Made by a program: the position numbers and the translations under genes
The notes under the pieces: model-generated
What the model was told of the DNA's origin: nothing
The model's input: only the letters and a program-made list of their open reading frames with translations
Database searches by the model: none
Shown: piece after piece, positions 53,407-61,614 of the stretch
Layout: the number at the start of each line of letters is the position of its first letter
How positions within the stretch are numbered: the stretch's first letter is position 1
From: Rhizobium sp. FKY42
GTDB lineage: Bacteria; Pseudomonadota; Alphaproteobacteria; Rhizobiales; Rhizobiaceae
Reading direction: 5' to 3'
DNA length: 64,000 nt
NCBI RefSeq assembly: GCF_005222835.1
Contig: NZ_STGA01000073.1
Span: 208,150-272,149 of the forward strand

Positions 53407-56295
53407 CTATCGGTTGCGCCCGACCATATCCCGAATGCGTGCAGCCAGGAAATCGTAATCATAGGGCTTGGTGATCAGGCTCGCCTGGTCCAGACCTTCT
53501 GAGCCGGGCACATGCAGATCTCCTGTTGCAAAGATGACGGGCAAGTTTGGATGCCCTTCCCTCAGTTTACGAATAAGTTGCAACCCATTTATGTCCGGCA
53601 GATGCACGTCGGTGACCAGAATGTCGATCGCGGCACCATCAATGGCTTCCATTGCTTCCTTGCCGTTCCCAGCCTCGACGACGACCATGCCGAAATCCTG
53701 CAAATAGTCCGCCGTGGAAATGCGGATCAGCGCTTCGTCTTCACAAAGCAGTACGCGGATGGATGATGTACCAGCGGGTGTTTGCTGAGGCAATTTGGGG
53801 CCCTCGGCGCCTGCCTGACGTTCCTTGGCCTTGTCCAGCAGCATCCGGATCTTGCGGGCCAGTGTCTCGCGTCCATAGGGCTTGCTGAGCAGGTTGACGC
53901 CGGGATCAAGCCGTCCCCCATGGACAATCGAATTTTCTGTGTAGCCCGAGGTAAACAGAACCTCGATGTCCAGACGGCGCTCCTTTGCCTTCCGCGCAAG
54001 CTCGCTGCTTTTCAGACGGCCTGGCATGACCACATCGGTGAACAGGAGATCGATTGAAACTCCGCTTTCGATGATAGCAAGTCCGCTGTCTGCATCACGC
54101 GCCTTCAGCACAGTATACCCCAGGTCAGCAAGCATCGAAACGGTAATGTCCCTCACCGCGTCATCGTCCTCGACAACCAGGACCGTCTCGCTGCCGCCTG
54201 CAATGTCACCTGCCGTCTCTTCGACAAGCATATCCTCTGCCTGCATGGAACGTGGCAGATAGATGCGCACCGTCGTTCCGCTGCCTTCCTCGCTATAGAT
54301 GTTGATATGCCCGCCGGACTGTTTCACAAAGCCGTAGACCATGGAAAGGCCAAGCCCCGTGCCCTTGCCTTCAGGCTTGGTGGTAAAGAACGGGTCGAAT
54401 GCGCGTGCTAGCACATCAGGCGGCATGCCGCAGCCCGTGTCGCTGACAGCCAGCATGACATACTGCCCCGCCTCGACATCGAACGCGTTCTGAGCGTAGC
54501 GATCATCCAGATAGGCATTGCCGAGTTCAATGGTCAGCCGACCGCGTCCGTCCATGGCATCACGCGCATTGATGGCCAGATTGAGCAGCGCGTTTTCGAC
54601 ATTGGATGGATCGACCAGCGTATTCCACAAACCGCCGCTGACAATCGTGTCGATCTCGATCGCCTCGCCCAGACTGCGGCGCACGAGGTGGTCCATTTCC
54701 CGCACAAGCCGTCCGAGATTAACGACCTTCGGTGCAAGCGGCTGCCGACGACCGAAGGAGAGAAGCTGCGATGCGAGCCTTGCGCCGCGCGAGGCGGCCG
54801 CGAGAGCATTGTTGAGCCGACGTTCCGTCTGGTCGCTTTCGGGGAGCTCACGGCCCAGAAGCTGCAGATTGCCGGTGATCACCTGAAGCAGGTTGTTGAA
54901 ATCGTGCGCGATCCCGCCCGCCAGGTTCCCGATCGCCTCCATCTTCTGGCTTTGACGCAGAACCTCCTGCGTCTTCAGCAGTTCGGCGGTGCGTTCCTCA
55001 ACACGACCTTCCAAGGCCGACGCAAGTGTTTCAAGGCGCGTCTCCGTCTTTTTCTGATCTTCGATATCTGTGCTCGTGCCAACCCAGCGCACGATGACGC
55101 CATCGGCATTGCGAATAGCGACAGCGCGGGAGAGGAACCAACGGTAGTTCCCTTCATGGCACCGAAGACGGACTTCAGCCTGGAACTGCTCGCCGCTGGC
55201 AACTGACGCAGACCAGCCATCGCTGACCCGCTGCAAATCCTCCGCATGCAAGGCCCCTGCCAGCAGGTCCGATGGCGGAGGATCGGTAGACTCTATCCCG
55301 ATATAATGCGCCATCTGCAAATTGCACCAGTCGAGTATACCCGCCGGTATGGCTGTCCAGACATGGTTCGGCACGGCTTCAGCCAGCGTGCGAAAACGCT
55401 CTTCACTTTCTCTCGCGGCATCTTGTGCGCGGCGTACTTCGGTGACCTCGTGCCCTTGCACGAAGATGCCGGTGACAGCCCCCGAATCGTCCCGTAGCGG
55501 CTCGTAGATAAAATCGAGGAAAATCTCGTCGGCAGAAGATTCGGCACTGCGCTGCAGCAGAACGCGCGCGCCAGAGGCACTGTATCCCTGCCCCGTCGAG
55601 TAAACCTGATCCAGAAGCTCGTAAAACCCCTGACCATCGATATCCGGCAGAGCGTCCCGAACACTCTTGCCGATCAGATCATCACGCCCCACCAGTGTCG
55701 TGTAGGCTGCATTGGCTATTTCGAAGATATGTTGCGGGCCTCGCAGAACGGCCATGAAGCCCGGCGCCTGCTCGAACAGGCTTCGCAGATATTCGCGTTC
55801 CCTGCCCAGCGCCAGGTTCTCACCGGACACGGCATCGGCACGGCGCATCACGCCCGTTTGCACGTCAAAACCGGTCGTCGATTGGCGCAACAAATGTAGT
55901 TCGGTCACGTCGACCGTATGCTGAAGAATAAACCGGACGCTTCCGTCTTCACCGAGAATTGGGGTGTGCGTCGCGCTCCAGAACAGCTCAACCATCGAGC
56001 CATCGGGTCCCGCGATCGGATAGGGAATAAGCGGAAGATGATCAACCTGGCGTGTTTTCAGCACTTTGGCGAAGGATTGCCGAAGCATTCGTCCGCTGGC
56101 GCTCTCGGGGTCGCTGGGAAACGCGTCGAACATGTTCCGACCAAGCAACTTCTCCCGTGATTGCATGGTCGTCGTCAGGTAAGAATCGTTCATGCCGACG
56201 ATGACAATATCGGGATCGACGATGACATAGGGGTTGGGAGAGTGATTGAAGAGCTCTTCGATATCCTCTCCGGACAGCCCGGCCCGTCGAAACAT
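53407..56295 (-). CDS. Hybrid histidine kinase: PAS-PAS-PAS-HisKA-HATPase-REC-REC
   Basis: 962 residues, no membrane segment, so a cytoplasmic sensor. Three PAS domains (about 10-130, 180-290, 300-420) precede HisKA with the phospho-acceptor in GGIAHDFNNLLQVI. HATPase_c has the N box NALLNLAINARDAMDG and G box SDTGCGMPP. Two receiver domains follow: LVVEDDDAVRD with FTDVVMPG, and LLCEDEALIR with VTDVHLPDING. Both phospho-acceptor Asp residues are present. No response regulator gene adjoins it, so output probably runs through a phosphotransferase elsewhere. One PAS could bind flavin or haem, but no diagnostic residues were identified. Confidence 0.9.
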   Translation of the reverse strand: MFRRAGLSGEDIEELFNHSPNPYVIVDPDIVIVGMNDSYLTTTMQSREKLLGRNMFDAFPSDPESASGRMLRQSFAKVLKTRQVDHLPLIPYPIAGPDGSMVELFWSATHTPILGEDGSVRFILQHTVDVTELHLLRQSTTGFDVQTGVMRRADAVSGENLALGREREYLRSLFEQAPGFMAVLRGPQHIFEIANAAYTTLVGRDDLIGKSVRDALPDIDGQGFYELLDQVYSTGQGYSASGARVLLQRSAESSADEIFLDFIYEPLRDDSGAVTGIFVQGHEVTEVRRAQDAARESEERFRTLAEAVPNHVWTAIPAGILDWCNLQMAHYIGIESTDPPPSDLLAGALHAEDLQRVSDGWSASVASGEQFQAEVRLRCHEGNYRWFLSRAVAIRNADGVIVRWVGTSTDIEDQKKTETRLETLASALEGRVEERTAELLKTQEVLRQSQKMEAIGNLAGGIAHDFNNLLQVITGNLQLLGRELPESDQTERRLNNALAAASRGARLASQLLSFGRRQPLAPKVVNLGRLVREMDHLVRRSLGEAIEIDTIVSGGLWNTLVDPSNVENALLNLAINARDAMDGRGRLTIELGNAYLDDRYAQNAFDVEAGQYVMLAVSDTGCGMPPDVLARAFDPFFTTKPEGKGTGLGLSMVYGFVKQSGGHINIYSEEGSGTTVRIYLPRSMQAEDMLVEETAGDIAGGSETVLVVEDDDAVRDITVSMLADLGYTVLKARDADSGLAIIESGVSIDLLFTDVVMPGRLKSSELARKAKERRLDIEVLFTSGYTENSIVHGGRLDPGVNLLSKPYGRETLARKIRMLLDKAKERQAGAEGPKLPQQTPAGTSSIRVLLCEDEALIRISTADYLQDFGMVVVEAGNGKEAMEAIDGAAIDILVTDVHLPDINGLQLIRKLREGHPNLPVIFATGDLHVPGSEGLDQASLITKPYDYDFLAARIRDMVGRNR

Positions 56296-56456
56296 GTAAT
56301 ACCCCTGCGCCCCGCAATTCTGATTTCTCAGTTTATAGAGCGCTCAGGCAATTATACAAGAATATTGATATAGATGGTGGAGAGTGGGTCACAGTACTCG
56401 GGCTTAAGCATGGTCCGCGCAGCCAATCCACCAACCACCGCGACGGCAGCTCCAGA

Positions 56457-56669
56457 TTAGCTGAAGATCGGAGAATTATCTGCCAGGTGCGATGCAGCAG
56501 ATGTGTCTCGCTGATAAGAGTGACGCATTCTATCGGCCCGCGTCTCTGGTGCCTCTTCCCGTGTCAGGGGAAACAATCCGTCTGCGTAGGTTCCCGTTGC
56601 AGTCTGGTGATCCTCCAACTCCAGCGCGTCCGCCTGCCTCATCAAAACCTGCAGGAACTTCTTCATCAT
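56457..56669 (-). CDS. Small hypothetical protein (70 aa)
   Basis: A 70-residue frame with a strong ribosome-binding site (GGGAGGGCGAC before ATG 56669, a second ATG next). The N-terminus MMKKFLQVLMRQADALELEDHQ is helical and amphipathic; the rest is charged. No family recognised. The ribosome-binding site is the main evidence for translation. Confidence 0.5.
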   Translation of the reverse strand: MMKKFLQVLMRQADALELEDHQTATGTYADGLFPLTREEAPETRADRMRHSYQRDTSAASHLADNSPIFS

Positions 56670-57084
56670 GTCGCCCTCCCGTCTTCTTCCTCTCGAAAAC
56701 GGCCAATGCGCACTTCAGTTCCAACCGGATTGGCCACCAGTCGTCACCGGACCTGCACCATTCCTGCCCCAAAATCGACCGCGCCGAATTCGCAAAACTA
56801 CGTTCGGCAACGATGACGGAACATCTGTGAACATTTTGGCAACCCTCAATCGCCCGGCACAAGTCCTCCACAGGATGTCCACAATAGTTGCCGAGAGTAA
56901 AAGTCTCGTGAAGGCTCTGGAATCAAATTGCTTTACCGGCGAAATTCACCTGACCTGTAGACAAGCGCCACTGGAGGTGGCTGTGAACAGTTTAAAATAC
57001 AGGCAAGTGTTGAATTGCAGACCTCTGATTCATTTTTGTCGCAATCGTGCTTCATCGTCGATTCGACTAAAGGAGGACGCAGAC
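56670..57084. other. Intergenic region between divergent small genes
   Basis: About 415 bp between two divergently oriented small genes. It probably holds both promoters. The frames 56487-56816, 56530-56871 and the 5' part of 56668-57315 look like non-coding frames. No RNA or repeat was recognised. Confidence 0.55.
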
Positions 57085-57315
57085 ATGGAACACGAACTGA
57101 CCCTGAAAGAACTGGCGGCGGATCCTTTGATCCTGATGGTCATGCGTGCAGATGGCGTGGCGGAAGATTCGCTTCAGGATCTGATGCGGCAGGTCGCAGA
57201 AAGTGAAATCAGCCGACTGCAGCTCCAGATGCACAAGACGCGCGCCGATGAGTTCTACGCCCGGCTTGATGAAAGCCTCGCACACAACGCGAAATCGCCG
57301 CGACCAAAAGCTTGA
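57085..57315 (+). CDS. Small hypothetical protein (76 aa)
   Basis: A 76-residue, mostly helical, acidic protein (ELTLKELAADPLILMVMRADG...) with AGGAGG eight bases before ATG 57085. Residues 40-65 form a likely amphipathic helix (SEISRLQLQMHKTRADEFYARL). No known domain. The frame is open upstream to 56668, but the strong ribosome-binding site fixes the start. Similar small proteins may exist in other Rhizobiaceae; not verified here. Confidence 0.68.
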   Translation: MEHELTLKELAADPLILMVMRADGVAEDSLQDLMRQVAESEISRLQLQMHKTRADEFYARLDESLAHNAKSPRPKA

Positions 57316-57434
57316 CGCAGCACTTGGGGCCCATCGTTGAAGCGCAAAATTCCCGGTTTGATACACTCCGCCTTACTGGCGCGAGCTGTCGCGTGCGACA
57401 CTGTAAACCGGACGTAGCAATGACAGGATCGATC

Positions 57435-58229
57435 TTACCGGGTTGTCCCGGCATCGCCCTCGCCGTCAACCTCGGATAATCTCACGAAGACTACTCCCTT
57501 TCGCTTTAGCGCCATAAGCCCCCGAACCACCCCTGCCCCGGCCTCATGCGTCGGCTGATTGATATGGGCGATCACGACATCGCCATCCTTTGCGCCGGCG
57601 ATTTTGCGCTCCGTCATTACCGCTCCAAGCAGGGAGCCGCCATCGCCGTTCAGGGAGTAGCCAGCAATCTTGTATCCCATCCGTCGGATCTGCCGGATCG
57701 CGCTCTCGTCATATTTGGCAGTCGCGCCGCGAAACCAGCGTGGCGGTGAAAATCCCGCAGCTTTTACCGCTGCGGCACCAGCGGCCACCTCGCGTTCCAC
57801 AGCGGCGCTGCTGCCGGCAGCGGGAATGCCGTAGATCTTAACCGGCACGTCTACCGCCGGAATATGATTTTCCCCGTGGTTCTCAACATCGAACAGGTCG
57901 GGATGCGCGCGCAGGATCGCAATGGCTTCTGGATTGCTGCGAAGCCACCGCGCCGTGACAAATAGCGTAGCCGGAATGCGTTCGTCGACGAGCGTGGAGA
58001 GAATGCGGCTGTCGGCCTGTCCCATGCACGCGTCAAACGTCAATGCCACCCGAGGTGCGGTGCCGGACTGCGCACCGCCGAGCTTTAGCTTCGGTTCCAG
58101 CAACGCACGAGTTGTTGCGGAATGTGGTGCTACCTTGGCCGCGGGCAGATTGACAGTAACCTGTGGCTCCCCGGCAGCGAAAGCGGGCGCAGCAAGACAC
58201 ATCAAACCAAGCAGAGCAAACTTGCGCAT
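57435..58229 (-). CDS. Polysaccharide deacetylase family protein (NodB-like)
   Basis: 264 residues with a signal peptide (MRKFALLGLMCLAAPAFA) and a carbohydrate esterase 4 domain. Motif 1 is ALTFDACMG, where the usual second Asp is Ala-Cys; motif 2 is ENHGENH, giving the metal-binding H-x-x-x-H; motif 3 is RWFRGATAKYD. The change in motif 1 keeps one Asp, so activity is plausible. Substrate may be peptidoglycan or an exopolysaccharide; the sequence does not say. Confidence 0.84.
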   Translation of the reverse strand: MRKFALLGLMCLAAPAFAAGEPQVTVNLPAAKVAPHSATTRALLEPKLKLGGAQSGTAPRVALTFDACMGQADSRILSTLVDERIPATLFVTARWLRSNPEAIAILRAHPDLFDVENHGENHIPAVDVPVKIYGIPAAGSSAAVEREVAAGAAAVKAAGFSPPRWFRGATAKYDESAIRQIRRMGYKIAGYSLNGDGGSLLGAVMTERKIAGAKDGDVVIAHINQPTHEAGAGVVRGLMALKRKGVVFVRLSEVDGEGDAGTTR

Positions 58230-58587
58230 ATCCGATTTCCAACCAGTTCCATTTGGGCAAGATCGTCCGCCATAAGACAGTGGCGAAATTTGGTTGTCAT
58301 CCCAATTTTCTATGTATCACTTCGGAACAAATATGATAAATCGAGAAGTCTTCGTATACCAAAATCAAGGACAGGAAGACCAATTGGACAATCCTTGCTT
58401 TGATAGACACATCATCTCGGACTAATCTATCGCAACATGTTTCATTTTGGACCATGTTGATAATTTCCAGATATAAGGTTGAAAATTTGCGATGTGCACG
58501 GCAGGGAACTTGGAAGATCAACGCACATTGAACTATGCTGAATCACAAGCATCGGTACCAGGCGGTACATGTTGTGGAGTTGTTGCA
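58230..58587. other. AT-rich intergenic region
   Basis: About 360 bp, noticeably richer in A/T than the neighbours, upstream of a 67-residue gene. Promoters for the deacetylase (minus) and the small gene (plus) should lie here. No gene, RNA or repeat seen. Confidence 0.55.
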
Positions 58588-58791
58588 ATGAAATTCGATT
58601 ATCCGGCGCCCGAGAGTGTCCTGATGCCCTATGAGCTAGCGATGTTGCAGCGTTTGTTCAACCGCGCGGTGCGAAAGCAGGGTTACGCCAAGACTGGCGT
58701 TGAGGCAAAGATGCTTGCCACGACGATGATGGATCTCTACCGCCGCGGCCTCAGGGATGAACGAAAACTCCGCATCATGTTTGCAATTTAG
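58588..58791 (+). CDS. Small hypothetical protein (67 aa)
   Basis: A 67-residue basic protein (FDYPAPESVLMPYELAMLQRLF near the start, RRGLRDERKLRIMFAI at the end), with GGAG eight bases before ATG 58588. It looks like a compact helical protein that could bind DNA or another protein, but no family is recognised. The frame is open upstream to 58492; those residues look non-coding. Confidence 0.65.
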   Translation: MKFDYPAPESVLMPYELAMLQRLFNRAVRKQGYAKTGVEAKMLATTMMDLYRRGLRDERKLRIMFAI

Positions 58792-58903
58792 CTTATCACC
58801 CAACGATCCAGCTGGCGTTGCGCAGCAATTGGGTCGTTCTCCACTGCGATGAACTGCATTCTTCAAGCAATCCCGGTTTCAGCCGGGATCGCTTGGCGCC
58901 TCA

Positions 58904-59659
58904 TCAGGGTCTGATATCGAACCGCATTTCGACGGTTACAGTATAAGTAGTTTCGCCTCCCGCCACAGGCACGGAATCAGCCTCCTTCGCCATCGCCATT
59001 CGCATCATTGGAGCGGGCGCAACCGGCTGCAGATTTGTTTCGGAAATATTGACGACAGGCCCTAGCGTCACTCCAGCGGCCTCGGCCAAAGTTTTCGCCT
59101 TTTCCATTGCATCTTCGACGGCCTTGCGGCGCGCATTCTGATAGGCAGCTTTCGGCTCATGATTGGTGAAGGTGATCTGCCCGCCCTGATTGACACCTAG
59201 TTTCACGGATTGATCGATCAGCTCGCCGAGCTTTGGCAATTCGCGCACACGGACAGTCAGGGAATTCGTGACCTGATATCCAATAATGACCGGTTGTTGA
59301 TTGATGTTTTGTGGCGTGGACTGCCGGTCACTGTAACGCGGAAAAATCGAGAAATCGCCGGTCTGGATATCCCGATCCGCTACCCCGTTCGCCTTCAGCG
59401 CGTCGAGCACCGAACGCACTGCCTCATTGTTCTGGGTAAGCGCTGCCTGAGCCGTTTCCGCCATGCGCGTCACTGAGAGATTGACGATTGCCATGTCCGG
59501 CGCGATGCTGGCCGTTCCCTCGCCCGAAACGGTGATCGCCCTTGGTTGCGTCGGTGGAGGCGGCGCCTGCGCAAACGAAACGGCAGGCAGCACAAGGCTC
59601 GCCATCAGCGCAAGGGTAGTTGCTTTTGCAGGAACAGATGGACGAAGACGGAAGGACAT
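58904..59659 (-). CDS. SIMPL domain (DUF541) periplasmic protein
   Basis: 251 residues: signal peptide ending SFAQA, then a DUF541/SIMPL domain (ITVSGEGTASIAPDMAIVNLSV ... LKANGVADRDIQT). GGAGAAAATC precedes ATG 59659. Related proteins (E. coli YggE, Brucella BP26) are periplasmic and linked to oxidative stress or immunogenic surface. Function here is inferred from family only. Confidence 0.88.
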   Translation of the reverse strand: MSFRLRPSVPAKATTLALMASLVLPAVSFAQAPPPPTQPRAITVSGEGTASIAPDMAIVNLSVTRMAETAQAALTQNNEAVRSVLDALKANGVADRDIQTGDFSIFPRYSDRQSTPQNINQQPVIIGYQVTNSLTVRVRELPKLGELIDQSVKLGVNQGGQITFTNHEPKAAYQNARRKAVEDAMEKAKTLAEAAGVTLGPVVNISETNLQPVAPAPMMRMAMAKEADSVPVAGGETTYTVTVEMRFDIRP

Positions 59660-59914
59660 GATTTTCTCCGTTTATGAATTATGTCTGCACAAACATTGTC
59701 ATGCCTGGCTCGAACATGGATGCGGCCTAGCCTCTGCCTTACAACAGAGGATGGTCTCCTTGCCCCAAAAGCTGTGGAACAGGCATGATAGCTGCGCCTC
59801 GATTGTGTAGCCATTACGGCAACGCTTGCTGCCAACCAGTTTTTGCGTTACAGCCCAACCCAAGCGACGGAGCGAACCATTGCGCTCTTCGCTGTGCCTT
59901 CTGATACAAGGCGC

Positions 59915-59990
59915 GGGCCTGTAGCTCAATGGTTAGAGCCGGCGGCTCATAACCGCTTGGTTGGGGGTTCGAGTCCCTCCGGGCCCACCA
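59915..59990 (+). tRNA. tRNA with CAU anticodon, probably tRNA-Ile2 (lysidine type)
   Basis: A 76-nt cloverleaf including encoded CCA: acceptor GGGCCTG/CGGGCCC, D arm GCTC...GAGC, anticodon loop CTCATAA, T arm with TTCGAGT. Loop and variable region (TTGGTT) resemble the AUA-reading isoleucine tRNA (ileX) more than elongator or initiator tRNA-Met. Initiator tRNA is excluded by the paired first base and missing GGG-C anticodon-stem pattern. It marks the edge of the accessory block. Confidence 0.93.
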
Positions 59991-60000
59991 TTATTTCTAG

Positions 60001-60091
60001 TTCGTCAGACTCGATGATTTTTTCGTCAGCTCGATTGCTCTCACGGTGTAGCTTGACGCCAAGTTCCGGAATTTTGACGGCAGGTTCCGGA
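60001..60091 (+). repeat. Two pairs of 21-bp-period direct repeats beside the tRNA
   Basis: TTCGTCAG occurs at 60001-60008 and 60022-60029, each followed by a TCGAT element. TTGACGCCAAGTTCCGGA (60053-60070) and TTGACGGCAGGTTCCGGA (60074-60091) match at 16 of 18 bases. Both pairs repeat with a 21-bp period, two helical turns. They could be recombinase-binding sites of an integration locus or protein-binding sites; this is inference. Confidence 0.6.
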
Positions 60092-60170
60092 AAAACCGAA
60101 TTCTTAAAAAGATGCCGGATCAGTTGGGACGTAGCCTTCGAAGGCTTAGACCAGAAGACGACTCAGCGCT

Positions 60171-60671
60171 TCAGGCGTATGTGTTAAATGCAGTACACAG
60201 TTCATCATCACTCGAAATTATAGCCTCAAGGATACGGAGGCCATCGCCAAGTAAGCGCCTTTCGCGGGCTGGATCTGTGCCGCTCTGCCATCCCTTTCCC
60301 CCATGAAAGAGATTGTTGCGCATCTGTGCTAGAGAAAGCAGTAGACACACTAGCTCGGACCCACTGTACTGCGCAGTCTCCCACGCAACTTTGCCACCAT
60401 CCCAGACCTGTTTTAGTGGGGGATTAGCAATGTAAAACAGCACCGCAGCGTTCAACAGGGAATCCTGGGTCCGCCGTTCTGCAAATCTAAGCGTTATATG
60501 CTGCGCTACGGCTTCAGGATCTACAGCAAGTTTCCTGCGCTTTTCCCCCTTATGAATATAGCCACATTCTTTCGCAGCATATTCAAATCGCGCGTAGAGC
60601 ACGAAAAAGCGAATTGCTTCCTCACGGTCGATATGCAGATTTTCAACAGCCGCCTCAAATAGATCTCTCAT
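60171..60671 (-). CDS. HEPN-like domain protein, downstream of tcmP
   Basis: 166 residues from ATG 60671 (GGAA eight bases before); ATG 60737 would give 188 and overlap tcmP by 35 bp. The helical protein carries LAQMRNNLFHGGK, an R-x4-H motif in the form RNNLFHG common to HEPN proteins of the Apea/MAE_28990 type, many of which are RNases. KECGYIHKGEKRRKLAVDPEAVAQHI upstream resembles the first HEPN helices. An RNase or toxin role is inferred from the motif, not demonstrated. Last gene of the DUF5131-tcmP-HEPN run. Confidence 0.7.
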   Translation of the reverse strand: MRDLFEAAVENLHIDREEAIRFFVLYARFEYAAKECGYIHKGEKRRKLAVDPEAVAQHITLRFAERRTQDSLLNAAVLFYIANPPLKQVWDGGKVAWETAQYSGSELVCLLLSLAQMRNNLFHGGKGWQSGTDPARERRLLGDGLRILEAIISSDDELCTAFNTYA

Positions 60672-60702
60672 AGATTCACTTCCGTTGGCGAGAGATCTGC
60701 CC

Positions 60703-61575
60703 TCAATTCCAATCAAGTTGGCCCAGTTCCATTTCAAGCTGCTCTTCCGGCTCCAGAGGCTTCATGATCCCGCGATATGCTCTCTGCATCAGTTTCGGCG
60801 CTTCTTGATGATCGGAAGCGTGTATCATCGTAAACATCTGCCTCCCACCCTGCTCTCTCTCGAAAATGGGATACGAATAGACGTGTCGATAACCCAGATC
60901 CGTCCGAAAGCGATCTTCGAACCTCATTGAGAGCTTAGTAGGGCCAAGCTTTGCTAATTCGCGCCAATCAGAGCGACCCCACCATGCTTCAGGGATGTGA
61001 TCATTACGGGTAAATGCTTGAAGCGTTCTATTCAGCCAGCCAACTCCAAGGAAATAGAACAACTCAATTTTGTTGCTGCCGCTATTTTTGTGGGTAGCAA
61101 GGCGAACCAGCGTTTTCCATTCACATTCACACGCAAACTGGTCAAGGAGGCAAAAAGTAGCGGTTTTGTCCGTTATGAAGCCGCTAGCGAGAACCTTTTC
61201 AACTTCTGTATTAAAGTCTCCGATGTGAACACTGATATGACGTTTAGGACGGATCTCTGGCTGTCTTGCCTTGAGTTCCTCCAGATACTTTGCCCTCTCA
61301 GGATCCAATTCGCACCAAAAGAACTGTCGAAGGAATTTAGGTTCACTGTCGACGACTAGACTTGCAGCCCAACTGTCCGGCTTGTCAGGCTCTTTGGGGG
61401 CGGCAAACCCATCGATATAAGCGCCATGTTTTGTGATGAAGACGAAATAACGGAGATACCGCGCAATTAGTTGGGCTTTATTTTCAGTCCAAACTTTATG
61501 CTCGGCGTTCCGTCGCATCTTAAGCGGGGAAAGATGAAAAGGAGAATCTGGAAATAGTTCAGTTTGTTTTGCCAT
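60703..61575 (-). CDS. tcmP: Three-Cys-motif partner protein TcmP
   Basis: 290 residues of the TcmP family, named for co-occurrence with DUF5131 three-Cys proteins. The pattern resembles a class I methyltransferase fold: AYIDGFAAP at 52-60 (usually YIDGFAGPG), acidic FFWCELDP at 85-92, GDFN at 119-122 and CLLDQFACE at 142-150, where other members have a DPFG-like motif. So a nucleic-acid methyltransferase-like role is possible but the fold is inferred. It starts 39 bp after the DUF5131 stop; a good ribosome-binding site was not seen. Biochemical function is unknown. Confidence 0.82.
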   Translation of the reverse strand: MAKQTELFPDSPFHLSPLKMRRNAEHKVWTENKAQLIARYLRYFVFITKHGAYIDGFAAPKEPDKPDSWAASLVVDSEPKFLRQFFWCELDPERAKYLEELKARQPEIRPKRHISVHIGDFNTEVEKVLASGFITDKTATFCLLDQFACECEWKTLVRLATHKNSGSNKIELFYFLGVGWLNRTLQAFTRNDHIPEAWWGRSDWRELAKLGPTKLSMRFEDRFRTDLGYRHVYSYPIFEREQGGRQMFTMIHASDHQEAPKLMQRAYRGIMKPLEPEEQLEMELGQLDWN

Positions 61576-61614
61576 ACACTATGGCAAAGCCATGATCGCC
61601 GATTCGTCAAGACA

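Noticed and set aside
59915..59990. tRNA as initiator tRNA-Met
   Set aside because: First acceptor pair is matched and the anticodon stem lacks the three G-C pairs of initiator tRNA; the variable region fits the lysidine-type Ile tRNA better.
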